A DNA stretch of 64,000 bases from Erythrobacter sp. (GTDB lineage: Bacteria; Pseudomonadota; Alphaproteobacteria; Sphingomonadales; Sphingomonadaceae), in assembly GCF_035194505.1 (NCBI RefSeq), contig NZ_CP136573.1:992001-1056000 (forward strand). Reading direction: 5' to 3'. The position numbers and the translations under genes were made by a program. Below, piece by piece: positions 42,847 through 51,085 of this stretch. How positions within the stretch are numbered: the first letter of the stretch is position 1; every line of letters begins with the position of its first letter. The notes under the pieces were generated by a model, which saw only the letters and a list, made by a program, of their open reading frames with translations, did not search any database and was not told the DNA's origin.

Positions 42847-44406
42847 ATGACCCGCCCCATCCTCGTGCCGATCCTCGGCGACCAGCTGTCGCGCAATCTT
42901 TCGAGCCTTGAAGGGCTGAGTGCGTCCGAAGCGACAATTCTTATGATGGAGGTGTGGGACGAGGCGACTTACGTGAAGCACCACAAGCAGAAGATCGTGC
43001 TGATCTTCTCTGCCATGCGCCACTTTGCCGAAGAGCTTCGCGCGGAGGGGTTCGAGGTCGATTACGTTCGGCTCGACGACGCGCAAAACACCGGCAACTT
43101 CACCGGCGAAGTCGCCCGCGCCATCGAACGCCACGCCCCGTCCGAAGTGCGCGTCACGGAAAGCGGCGAGTGGCGGGTGCACAATGCGATGCTCGAATGG
43201 GAGGGCCGCTTCCCCTGCCCCGTCTCCATCCTGCCCGACACGCGCTTCATCGCCAGTCACGCGGATTTCCGCAGGTTTGCCGAGGGGCGCAAGCACCTCA
43301 CCATGGAGTATTTCTACCGCGAGATGCGCCGCAAGACGGGGCTGCTGATGGACGGCGAAAAGCCCACGAGCGGCGTGTGGAACCTCGACAGCGAAAACCG
43401 CGAGCCGCCTCAGGAAGGCCTGCGCGCCCCGCCCACCCCCAAGTTCGCCCCCGATGCGATCACGCAAGAGGTCATCGCACTCGTCGGCGAACGCTTTGCC
43501 GACCACTTCGGCGATCTCGAACCCTTCGGCTGGCCCGTCACCCGGGCTGAGGCGCTGGAGGCCGCCGAGGCGTTCTTCGCCCGCCGCCTCACCCTGTTCG
43601 GCCCCTATCAGGACGCGATGGTGCATGGATCGGACGATCTCTACCATTCGATGCTCTCGACCAGCCTCAATATCGGGCTGCTGGACCCGCTCGAACTGTG
43701 CGGCCGCGCCGAGGACGAATACCGCAAGGGCCGCGCGCCGCTCAATTCCGTCGAGGGGTTCATCCGCCAGATCATCGGCTGGCGCGAATATGTGCGCGGG
43801 TTCTACTGGCACCAGATGCCCCAGCTGGCCGAGGCCAATGAAATGGCCGCCCACCGCCCGCTGCCCGAGTTCTTCTGGACCGGGAAAACCGACATGCGTT
43901 GCCTTGCCGATTGCATCCGCACCACGCGCGAGGATGCCCACGCGCACCACATCCAGCGGCTGATGGTGCTCGGCAATTTCTGCCTGATCGCGGGCATTGA
44001 TCCGCAAGAGGTCGCCGACTGGTATCTCGCGGTCTATGCCGATGCTTTCGAATGGGTCGAGCTGCCCAACGTGGCGGGCATGGTGCTCTATGCCGATGGC
44101 GGCAGGCTCGCGACCAAGCCCTATGCCGCCTCGGGCAACTACATCAACAAAATGTCCAACTACTGCTCGGGCTGCCGCTACAAGGTCGCCCAGAAGACCG
44201 GCCCGAACGCCTGCCCCTTCAACCCGCTCTACTGGCACTTCATGGACGCGAACCGCGCCCGCCTCGAAAGCAATCACCGCATCGGGCGCATCTATGCCAC
44301 CTGGGACCGGATGGGCGCGGCCAAGCAGCGCGAATATCTGGAAACGGCCGAAAAATTTCTCGACTCTCTCGAGCCTGCGCGTGAAGGATGGGCGCGAAGC
44401 AATTAG
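42847..44406 (+). CDS. Fe-S cryptochrome/(6-4) photolyase (PhrB/CryB type)
   Basis: A 519-residue member of the FeS-BCP photolyase group, represented by Agrobacterium PhrB and Rhodobacter CryB, which repair (6-4) photoproducts or signal light. PILVPILGDQLSRNLSSL is the typical N-terminus. FAD-domain motifs are GWREYVRGFYW and AHHIQRLMVLGNFCLI. Four cysteines for a [4Fe-4S] cluster are present: CLADCIRTT region, then NYCSGC and ACPFNPLYWHFM. It starts 36 bp after priA and may be co-transcribed. A GST gene follows 16 bp later. Confidence 0.92.
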   Translation: MTRPILVPILGDQLSRNLSSLEGLSASEATILMMEVWDEATYVKHHKQKIVLIFSAMRHFAEELRAEGFEVDYVRLDDAQNTGNFTGEVARAIERHAPSEVRVTESGEWRVHNAMLEWEGRFPCPVSILPDTRFIASHADFRRFAEGRKHLTMEYFYREMRRKTGLLMDGEKPTSGVWNLDSENREPPQEGLRAPPTPKFAPDAITQEVIALVGERFADHFGDLEPFGWPVTRAEALEAAEAFFARRLTLFGPYQDAMVHGSDDLYHSMLSTSLNIGLLDPLELCGRAEDEYRKGRAPLNSVEGFIRQIIGWREYVRGFYWHQMPQLAEANEMAAHRPLPEFFWTGKTDMRCLADCIRTTREDAHAHHIQRLMVLGNFCLIAGIDPQEVADWYLAVYADAFEWVELPNVAGMVLYADGGRLATKPYAASGNYINKMSNYCSGCRYKVAQKTGPNACPFNPLYWHFMDANRARLESNHRIGRIYATWDRMGAAKQREYLETAEKFLDSLEPAREGWARSN

Positions 44407-44422
44407 GGAGAGAGCCGATATC

Positions 44423-45058
44423 ATGCTGACCATCCACCACCTGCGCCTGTCGCAGTCCGAGCGCATCGTCTGGCTCGCCGAGGAGCTGGGGATCGCATAC
44501 GACCTCAAGCTCTACACCCGCCGCACCGACAACCGCCTGGCGCCCGACGAATACAAGGCGCTGCACCCGATGGGCATCGCCCCGGTCATCACCGATGGCG
44601 ACCTCGTGCTGGGCGAAAGCGGCGCGATCATGGACTACATCGTGGCGAAATATGCGCCGGATACGGCGTTGGTGCCGGGCGCGGACCACCCCGATTTCGC
44701 CGATCACCTGTTCTTCTACCACTGGGCCAATGCGACCTTCATGACCAACGGCATGATGGCGCTGGTGGCGCAGTTCATGGGCGCCACCGAGATGCCGCCG
44801 TTTGTGGCGGACCGCTTCGCGAAAGGCTGGGCGATCGTCGAAAAGCGGCTGGGCGAGGCCGACTATTTCGGCGGCGCACAGCTCACCACCGCGGACATCA
44901 TGATGGGCTTCCAGCTCACCACCAGCCGCACGATGAGCGGGATGGCGATTGACCACCTGCCGAACCTGCAAGCGTACCTGAAGCGCATCGGCGAGCGCGA
45001 AGCCTACCAGCGTGCGATGGCGAAGTGCGAGCCGGGGATGCCGCCCAAGCTGGATTGA
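44423..45058 (+). CDS. glutathione S-transferase family protein
   Basis: A 211-residue GST. The N-terminal thioredoxin-like domain (LRLSQSERIVWLAEELGI, HPMGIAPVITDGDLVLGESGAI with the ESG gamma-glutamyl contact) is followed by an all-helical C-terminal domain with the TTADIMMGF segment. The active-site residue is probably Ser in RLSQSERI. ATG 44423 with AGGGAGAGAG about 8-15 bases upstream. It is the last gene of the priA-photolyase-gst run and is followed by a REP-like element. Confidence 0.86.
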   Translation: MLTIHHLRLSQSERIVWLAEELGIAYDLKLYTRRTDNRLAPDEYKALHPMGIAPVITDGDLVLGESGAIMDYIVAKYAPDTALVPGADHPDFADHLFFYHWANATFMTNGMMALVAQFMGATEMPPFVADRFAKGWAIVEKRLGEADYFGGAQLTTADIMMGFQLTTSRTMSGMAIDHLPNLQAYLKRIGEREAYQRAMAKCEPGMPPKLD

Positions 45059-45068
45059 GGGCAAACCT

Positions 45069-45172
45069 CGTCATTGCGAGGAGCCGAAGGCGACGAAGCA
45101 ATCCATCGACGAGAGGTACCGCTGGCGGAGACCTCAGGCCATGGATTGCCACGCCTTCGGCTCGCAATGACG
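45069..45172. repeat. REP-like palindromic element, copy 3
   Basis: About 104 bp, ends CGTCATTGCGAGGAGCCG and CGGCTCGCAATGACG, inner GCAATCCAT / ATGGATTGC. It lies ten bases after the gst stop. A separate short palindrome, ACCCCGGACGTGTTCCGGGGT, follows at about 45195-45215. Confidence 0.87.
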
Positions 45173-45223
45173 AAGGATAAGACGCCCCTCGTCACCCCGG
45201 ACGTGTTCCGGGGTCCCGCTGCC

Positions 45224-46267
45224 TCACGCCCCCTCGCGCCTGAGCAACTCCGCCTTGATCTCCAGCCCATAGGCATAGCCGCCCAGCGACCCGTCGCTTG
45301 CGATCACCCTGTGGCAGGGGATCAGCACCGCGACATTGTTCGCCCCATTCGCCCCGCCGACCGCGCGGCTCGCCTTGGGGTTGCCCAGAGCCGCCGCCAG
45401 TTCGCCATAGCTCCGCGTCTCGCCGTGAGGGATGCGGCGCAGTTCTTCCCAGACGCGCTGCTGGAAGGCGGTGCCGTGGACGTCGAGCGGGATCGCGGCA
45501 TTGCCCGGGCCGGGCTGTTCGACCGCCGCCACAACGTCCGTAAACAGCGCGCGAAAGTCCTCGCCCGCTGGCACCAGTTGCGCTCTTGGGAAGCGCGCTT
45601 GCAATTCCGCCTCGCCCTCACCGAAGGCAAGGCAGCACACGCCCTTGGTCGTAGCGGCGACCAGCATCGGCCCCAGCGAGGTCGCCAGCACCGCCCAATG
45701 TATCAGGCGGCCCGCGCCGCCCTTGCTCCAGTCGCTCGGGCTCATTCCCAGCCTGCCTTTCGTTTCCGCATAGAATTGTTTGACCCCGCCATAACCCGCA
45801 GATGACAGGGCTTTGGCTACCCCTTGCCCTTGCGCCAGAGCCTCACGCACGCGCTCCTCGCGGCAGGCTCTGGCAAAGGCTGCGGGGGATAATCCGACGC
45901 TGCGTTTGAACAATCGCTGGAAGTGTGTGGGGGCATATCCGGTGAGCTTGGACAGCGCCTCCAGCGTCATCGCGCCGTCCTCGCGGATCGCGGCGATAGC
46001 GGCGAGGACGCAGGCTTCCTCGGCGCTCTGCGCGTTTGGAGAGCAACGTTTACAAGCTCTTAATCCATCATCTTCAGCCTCATTCGAGGTCATGTAGAAG
46101 CGCACATTCTTGCGCAAGGGCGCCCGCGCCGGGCAGGAGGGGCGGCAATAGATGCCGGTCGAATGGACGCCGGTTAGGAAGGCCCCGTCGAAGCGGCGGT
46201 CCTTCGCCAGCACCGCCTGCCAGCGCTCCTCGTCAGAAATGTTCTCAAAATGTTTCACGTGAAACAT
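45224..46267 (-). CDS. ada: bifunctional DNA repair regulator Ada (methyltransferase / AraC HTH)
   Basis: 347 residues. The N-terminal Ada zinc domain holds C41, C45, C72 and C75 (GIYCRPSC and ACKRC), where the first Cys accepts methyl groups from phosphotriesters. An AraC-type HTH (GAMTLEALSKLTGYAPTHFQRLFK) comes next. The C-terminal O6-methylguanine methyltransferase domain has the acceptor Cys in VAVLIPCHRVIASDG. It therefore senses and repairs alkylation damage and activates its regulon. ATG 46267 (MFHVKHFENI) is chosen because the parS site encodes FHVKH; a longer frame reaches 46300. No strong Shine-Dalgarno is visible. Confidence 0.93.
   Translation of the reverse strand: MFHVKHFENISDEERWQAVLAKDRRFDGAFLTGVHSTGIYCRPSCPARAPLRKNVRFYMTSNEAEDDGLRACKRCSPNAQSAEEACVLAAIAAIREDGAMTLEALSKLTGYAPTHFQRLFKRSVGLSPAAFARACREERVREALAQGQGVAKALSSAGYGGVKQFYAETKGRLGMSPSDWSKGGAGRLIHWAVLATSLGPMLVAATTKGVCCLAFGEGEAELQARFPRAQLVPAGEDFRALFTDVVAAVEQPGPGNAAIPLDVHGTAFQQRVWEELRRIPHGETRSYGELAAALGNPKASRAVGGANGANNVAVLIPCHRVIASDGSLGGYAYGLEIKAELLRREGA
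46251..46266. promoter_or_regulatory. parS: parS centromere site (ParB-binding palindrome)
   Basis: TGTTTCACGTGAAACA, a perfect 16-bp palindrome identical to the accepted bacterial parS core. It covers codons 1-6 of ada (encoding FHVKH), so coding and centromere functions overlap. ParB binds parS, spreads, and loads SMC near the replication origin. It is the only perfect copy I found in this window. Confidence 0.9.
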
Positions 46268-46338
46268 TCTGGCATAAGGGATGGCCCCATGCACCCCCAA
46301 CTCTTGCGCGCAATGTCGCGTTCAGGAAGAAGGCGGTT

Positions 46339-47925
46339 ATGGGTCCGTTCATGACACGCCTGCTTCGCCTCTGGGCTGCGCTGCTGCTTGCCGCCCTTGC
46401 CGCCCCTGCGCTGGCCGATCCCGCCGATATCGATGCTGCCGCACGCGGGGTGGTGCGGGTGGTGCTGATTGGCGAGCGGGGCGGCGAATATGCGCCCGTC
46501 AGCCACGGCAGCGGCTTTGCGGTCTCGCCCACGATGATCGTCACCAACGCTCATGTGGTAAGCGAGGCCGCGCAGGACGATACGCTGCGCATCGGCGTGG
46601 TCCCGTCCGAGGGTGAGCGCGGCACCTTTGCCCGCATCATCGCGGTCTCGCCGCGCAATGATCTCGCCCTTCTCGAAATCACCAAGGGCAGCCTGCGCCT
46701 GCCGCCGCTGACGCTTGCAGGTGGCGGTGGCGCGGATCTGGGCGAGGTCTCGGCGGTGGGCTATCCGATGAATGTCGATCTTGCCCAAGGCCTTGCAATA
46801 ACAGATATTTTTCGCGCACAACCGGCGGTGAAATCGCGCGGGTTCCTGTCCGGCAAGCGCCCCTCGCGCCAGTTCGACACCCTGCTCCACACTGCGCCGA
46901 TTGCGCGCGGCAATTCGGGCGGGCCGCTGCTCGATCCTTGCGGACGGGTGCTGGGGGTCAACAGCTTCAGTGCGGATTCGGCGAGCGGGGATGCGGAGTT
47001 CTACTTCGCCGTCAGCCTTGCCGAATTGCTGCCTTTCCTGCGCGAGAACAAGGTGGAGCCGGTGGTGAACGCCCTGCCCTGCCGCTCGCTCGCAGACCTC
47101 AATGCCGAGGAGCGCCAGCGGCTCGAAGCCGAACAGGCCGCCGCCCGCGAACGGCTGGCCGAGCGCGCAGCAAAGGACACCCAAGCCCGCGAGGCCGCCA
47201 TGCTCAAAGCGCAGATGGACGTTCTGGCCGAGCGCGAAAATGCCATGGCGCTGGCGCTGCTGGCGCTGATGGCGGCGGTCGGCTGCGGCTATGCGGCGGT
47301 GCTGTGGCGGCGCATCCCAGAAACCCGCCGCCGCGCTGCGATCACGGCGGGGATGGCCGCCCTGTTCTTTGCAGCGGCAGTGCTGCTGTGGGTCACCCGC
47401 CCCGGGCTGGCGGCCATCGAGGAGCGGGTCGCAGCGGCAATGAGCACGAGCGAAGCGGGCGGTAACGCGCCCGCAGCAGACAGCGAGGCGGCCGACGGCG
47501 CATTGATCTGCACCCTCGTGCCCGAGCGCAGCCGGGTCACAACCGCGCGCACCGACGATGTCGCTTTCGACTGGGCGGCGGACGGCTGCGTCAACACCCG
47601 CACCCAGTACGGGCAAGCCGCAGGCGGCGAATGGAGCCGCGTGCTGGTGCTGGAGGACGAGGCCGCGGTCGCGGTCAACCGCTATGATCCGGCGAGCCGC
47701 AGCTTCCGCTCAGACCGCTACCTTCTTTCCAAGGACGCGATGGACAAGGTGCTGGACGCGCGCGGCCAATATGCCCCGCCCGCCTGCGGCGTGAGCGAGG
47801 CAGCGCGCAAACTGGGCGAACAGCAGTCGGCCATCACCGCCCTGCTGCCCGAAACTCCGAACGAACGGCTGGTCTATGCCTGCGGGCCGAAGACCGGCGG
47901 CGGGCGCGAATTGAAGCAGCCCTAG
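46339..47925 (+). CDS. membrane-anchored trypsin-like serine protease with C-terminal extra domain
   Basis: 528 residues. After a signal peptide (LWAALLLAALAAPALA), a DegP/trypsin-2 protease domain (about 35-240) has His in IVTNAHVVS, Asp in SPRNDLALLE and Ser in ARGNSGGPLLD. There is no PDZ domain. A charged coiled coil (about 245-300, EERQRLEAEQAAARERLAER) leads to two transmembrane helices (ALALLALMAAVGCGYAAVL and AAITAGMAALFFAAAVLLW), then a ~130-residue C-terminal domain with three Cys (ALICTL, DGCVN, PACGV). ATG 46339 is preceded by AGGAAGAAGG. It may sense and cleave periplasmic substrates. It faces away from ada. Confidence 0.82.
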   Translation: MGPFMTRLLRLWAALLLAALAAPALADPADIDAAARGVVRVVLIGERGGEYAPVSHGSGFAVSPTMIVTNAHVVSEAAQDDTLRIGVVPSEGERGTFARIIAVSPRNDLALLEITKGSLRLPPLTLAGGGGADLGEVSAVGYPMNVDLAQGLAITDIFRAQPAVKSRGFLSGKRPSRQFDTLLHTAPIARGNSGGPLLDPCGRVLGVNSFSADSASGDAEFYFAVSLAELLPFLRENKVEPVVNALPCRSLADLNAEERQRLEAEQAAARERLAERAAKDTQAREAAMLKAQMDVLAERENAMALALLALMAAVGCGYAAVLWRRIPETRRRAAITAGMAALFFAAAVLLWVTRPGLAAIEERVAAAMSTSEAGGNAPAADSEAADGALICTLVPERSRVTTARTDDVAFDWAADGCVNTRTQYGQAAGGEWSRVLVLEDEAAVAVNRYDPASRSFRSDRYLLSKDAMDKVLDARGQYAPPACGVSEAARKLGEQQSAITALLPETPNERLVYACGPKTGGGRELKQP

Positions 47926-47950
47926 CGCCGCATTTCTTCGCACCTGCACA

Positions 47951-48033
47951 ATTCCCGCCCCTCTTGGCTTGCACGAGCGGGAATCAATTGCTAGGCGCGC
48001 GCCAGCTTTGGCGGGCACCCTTTGTGCGTGCCC
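47951..48033. promoter_or_regulatory. inverted repeats in the atp operon leader
   Basis: ATTCCCGC/GCGGGAAT (47951-47958 with 47977-47984) and GGGCAC/GTGCCC (48013-48018 with 48028-48033) lie in the 162 bp between the protease stop and the atpH GTG. They could be a protease terminator without a U-tract, or leader hairpins of the atp transcript. No confident promoter hexamers were assigned. Confidence 0.35.
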
Positions 48034-48087
48034 TGTCCCCAAGGCCCAAGCATTACCCATTTTGGCTTCCGAGAGGATTGCAAGCGC

Positions 48088-48642
48088 GTGGATATTTCCG
48101 CCGGTATCAAGGCTAGCCTGGCTGGGCGTTACGCCTCTGCCCTGTTCGATCTCGCGAGCGAGAACGGCAAGGTGACGCCTGTCGAGAGCGATCTCGAAAA
48201 GCTCGCCAGCGCGCTCGCCGAATCGGGCGATCTGGCCGCGCTCACCACCAATCCGCAGCTCACCCGCGACGCGGCTGGCAAGGCGATTGCCGCCGTCGCC
48301 AAGGCGCTGAAGCTGAATGCGCTGACCGCCAATTTCCTCGGCGTGCTTGCGGCCAACCGCCGCCTCGCCAAGCTGCCGGCGATTATCTCTGCCTTCCGCG
48401 CGATTGCCGCGGCCCAGCGTGGCGAAGTGGCGGCCACCGTCACCAGCGCCCACCCGCTGTCGGCCGATCAGCTGGCTGCACTCAAGACCAAGCTGACCGC
48501 GCGCGAAGGCCGCACTGTAATGCTCTCCGCCTCGGTCGATCCCGACCTGCTCGGCGGCCTTGTCGTTACCATCGGATCGCAGCGCATTGATGCCTCGATC
48601 CGCACCCGTCTCAACTCGCTTGCCCAAGCCATGAAGGCCTAA
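48088..48642 (+). CDS. atpH: ATP synthase F1 subunit delta
   Basis: 184 residues, the usual length. SLAGRYASALFDLASENGKV forms the N-terminal helical domain that binds alpha. The C-terminal part carries the conserved VMLSASVDPDLLGGLVVTIGSQRIDAS segment. GTG 48088 is chosen with AGAGGA about 10 bases upstream; the upstream frame to 48022 is unlikely. First gene of atpHAGDC; F0 genes are not here, as usual in Alphaproteobacteria. Confidence 0.93.
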   Translation: MDISAGIKASLAGRYASALFDLASENGKVTPVESDLEKLASALAESGDLAALTTNPQLTRDAAGKAIAAVAKALKLNALTANFLGVLAANRRLAKLPAIISAFRAIAAAQRGEVAATVTSAHPLSADQLAALKTKLTAREGRTVMLSASVDPDLLGGLVVTIGSQRIDASIRTRLNSLAQAMKA

Positions 48643-48653
48643 AGGACAAACCA

Positions 48654-50183
48654 ATGGAAATCCGCGCCGCAGAAATCTCGAAGGTCATCAAGGACCAGAT
48701 CGCCAATTTCGGCACCGAGGCCGAAGTCAGCGAAACCGGCACCGTGCTGTCGGTGGGTGACGGGATCGCCCGCATCCACGGCCTCGATCAGGTTCAGGCC
48801 GGCGAGATGGTCGAATTCGCCAATGGCGTGCAGGGCATGGCCCTCAACCTCGAAGCCGATAATGTCGGCGTCGTGATCTTCGGCTCGGACGCCGAGATCA
48901 AGGAAGGCGATGTCGTCAAGCGCACCGGCACCATCGTGGACGTGCCGGTCGGCAAGGGCCTGCTCGGCCGCGTCGTCGACGCGCTCGGCAACCCGATCGA
49001 CGGCAAGGGTCCGATCGTCGCCGACAAGCGCATGCGCGTCGAAGTGAAGGCCCCGGGCATCATCCCGCGCGAATCCGTGTCGGAGCCCGTGCAGACCGGC
49101 CTCAAGGCGATCGACGCGCTCGTGCCCGTCGGCCGCGGCCAGCGCGAACTGATCATCGGTGACCGCCAGACCGGCAAGACCGCTGTCGCGATCGACACCT
49201 TCATCAACCAGAAGGAAGCCAACCAGGGCGACGACGAGAAGAAGAAGCTCTACTGCGTCTATGTCGCCGTCGGCCAGAAGCGTTCGACCGTGGCGCAGAT
49301 CGTCAAGCAGCTCGAAGAAAACGGCGCGATGGAATACTCCATCGTGGTCGCCGCGACCGCTTCGGAGCCCGCCCCGCTCCAGTACCTCGCGCCCTACACC
49401 GGCTGCGCCATGGGCGAGTTCTTCCGCGACAACGGCATGCACGCCGTGATCGTCTATGACGACCTTTCCAAGCAGGCCGTCGCCTACCGCCAGATGTCGC
49501 TGCTGCTGCGTCGTCCTCCGGGCCGCGAAGCCTATCCGGGCGACGTGTTCTATCTCCACAGCCGCCTGCTCGAGCGCGCTGCGAAGATGAACGAGGACAA
49601 CGGCCACGGCTCGCTGACCGCGCTGCCGATCATCGAAACCCAGGCGGGTGACGTGTCGGCCTACATCCCGACCAACGTGATCTCGATCACCGACGGCCAG
49701 ATCTTCCTCGAAACCGGCCTGTTCTATCAGGGTATCCGTCCGGCGATTAACGTCGGCCTTTCGGTGTCGCGTGTGGGCGGTGCCGCCCAGACCAAGGCGA
49801 TGAAGAAGGTCTCGGGCTCGATGAAGCTCGATCTTGCGCAGTACCGCGAAATGGCGGCCTTCGCGCAGTTCGGCTCGGACCTCGATGCCGCGACCCAGAA
49901 GCTGCTGAACCGCGGTGCGCGCCTGACCGAGCTGCTGAAGCAGAAGCAGTTCTCGCCGATGCCCTTCGAAGAGCAGACCGTGTCGATCTACGCCGGCACC
50001 AATGGCTTCCTGGATAGCATCCCGGTGAACCGCGTGAACGAATACGAAGCGCAGATGCTCGACTACATGCGCCGCGAACACGGCGCTGTTCTGGCCGAGA
50101 TCCGCACCTCGAAGAAGTTCGAAGGCGAAGTCGCGGACAAGACCAAGGCCGCGCTCGAAGCCTTCGGCAAGCAGTTCGCGTAA
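48654..50183 (+). CDS. atpA: ATP synthase F1 subunit alpha
   Basis: 509 residues. Walker A GDRQTGKTAVAIDTF is at about residues 170-184, and the alpha-specific non-catalytic site signature is present with PAINVGLSVSRVGG. EISKVIKDQIANF starts the N-terminal delta-binding region. It is 11 bp after atpH. High conservation makes the call secure. Confidence 0.98.
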   Translation: MEIRAAEISKVIKDQIANFGTEAEVSETGTVLSVGDGIARIHGLDQVQAGEMVEFANGVQGMALNLEADNVGVVIFGSDAEIKEGDVVKRTGTIVDVPVGKGLLGRVVDALGNPIDGKGPIVADKRMRVEVKAPGIIPRESVSEPVQTGLKAIDALVPVGRGQRELIIGDRQTGKTAVAIDTFINQKEANQGDDEKKKLYCVYVAVGQKRSTVAQIVKQLEENGAMEYSIVVAATASEPAPLQYLAPYTGCAMGEFFRDNGMHAVIVYDDLSKQAVAYRQMSLLLRRPPGREAYPGDVFYLHSRLLERAAKMNEDNGHGSLTALPIIETQAGDVSAYIPTNVISITDGQIFLETGLFYQGIRPAINVGLSVSRVGGAAQTKAMKKVSGSMKLDLAQYREMAAFAQFGSDLDAATQKLLNRGARLTELLKQKQFSPMPFEEQTVSIYAGTNGFLDSIPVNRVNEYEAQMLDYMRREHGAVLAEIRTSKKFEGEVADKTKAALEAFGKQFA

Positions 50184-50195
50184 GGACACCCGGCA

Positions 50196-51065
50196 GTGCC
50201 CTCACTCAAGGAACTGAAAGGTCGGATCAACTCGGTCAAATCGACCCAGAAGATCACCAAGGCCAAGCAGATGGTCGCGGCGGCCAAGCTGCGCCGTGCC
50301 CAGGCTGCGGCCGAGGCCGGCCGGCCCTACGCCACGCGCCTGTCGGCCGTGATGGCAAGCCTCGCGGGCAAGGTCGCCGGTGACGGCGCGCCCCGCCTGC
50401 TGGCTGGCACCGGTTCGGACCAGCGCAACCTGCTCGTGGTGGTCAACACCGACAAGGGCCTGTGCGGCGGTCTCAACTCGAACCTCGTCAAGGCCGCCAA
50501 GGCCAAGGCGCGCGAGCTGCAGGCGGCTGGCAAGTCGGTCGAATTCTATCTCGTCGGCAAGAAGGGCCGCGCGCCGCTGAAGCGCGAATTCCCCTCGCTG
50601 GTCGGCGCGGGCTTCGACACCACCGTCGCCAAGACCCCGGGCTTTGCCGAGGCGGAAGCGATTGCGAACGAGCTGATCGCGCTGTTCGACGAAGGCAAGT
50701 TCGATGTCGCGCACCTGATCTTCCCGACCTTCAAGTCGGCGCTGGCACAGGATCCGACCGTCACCCAGCTGATCCCCGTCCCCGCCCCGACCTCGTCCGA
50801 CGATGCTGGCGCGGTGGTGGATTACGAGCCGGGCGAAGAGGAAATCCTCGAAGAACTGCTGCCGCGCTATGTGCGCACCCAGCTGTTCGGCGCGCTGCTT
50901 GAACGTGAGGCCTCGGAACAGGGCGCCTCGATGACGGCGATGGACAACGCCACGCGCAACGCGGGCGAGCTGATCCAGAAGCTCACCATCCAGTACAACC
51001 GCAGCCGCCAGGCCGCGATCACCACCGAACTCATCGAAATTATTGCTGGCGCTGAAGCGCTCTAA
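50196..51065 (+). CDS. atpG: ATP synthase F1 subunit gamma
   Basis: 289 residues. The N-terminal helix SLKELKGRINSVKSTQKITKAKQMVAAAKLR (in outline) and the C-terminal helix ASEQGASMTAMDNATRNAGEL form the central rotor coiled coil. GLCGGLNSNL and the DYEPGEEEILEELLPRYV segment are typical. The start is GTG 50196 (PSLKELKG), 12 bp after atpA. Confidence 0.96.
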   Translation: MPSLKELKGRINSVKSTQKITKAKQMVAAAKLRRAQAAAEAGRPYATRLSAVMASLAGKVAGDGAPRLLAGTGSDQRNLLVVVNTDKGLCGGLNSNLVKAAKAKARELQAAGKSVEFYLVGKKGRAPLKREFPSLVGAGFDTTVAKTPGFAEAEAIANELIALFDEGKFDVAHLIFPTFKSALAQDPTVTQLIPVPAPTSSDDAGAVVDYEPGEEEILEELLPRYVRTQLFGALLEREASEQGASMTAMDNATRNAGELIQKLTIQYNRSRQAAITTELIEIIAGAEAL

Positions 51066-51085
51066 TCGAAGGCAAGGAACGAGAC

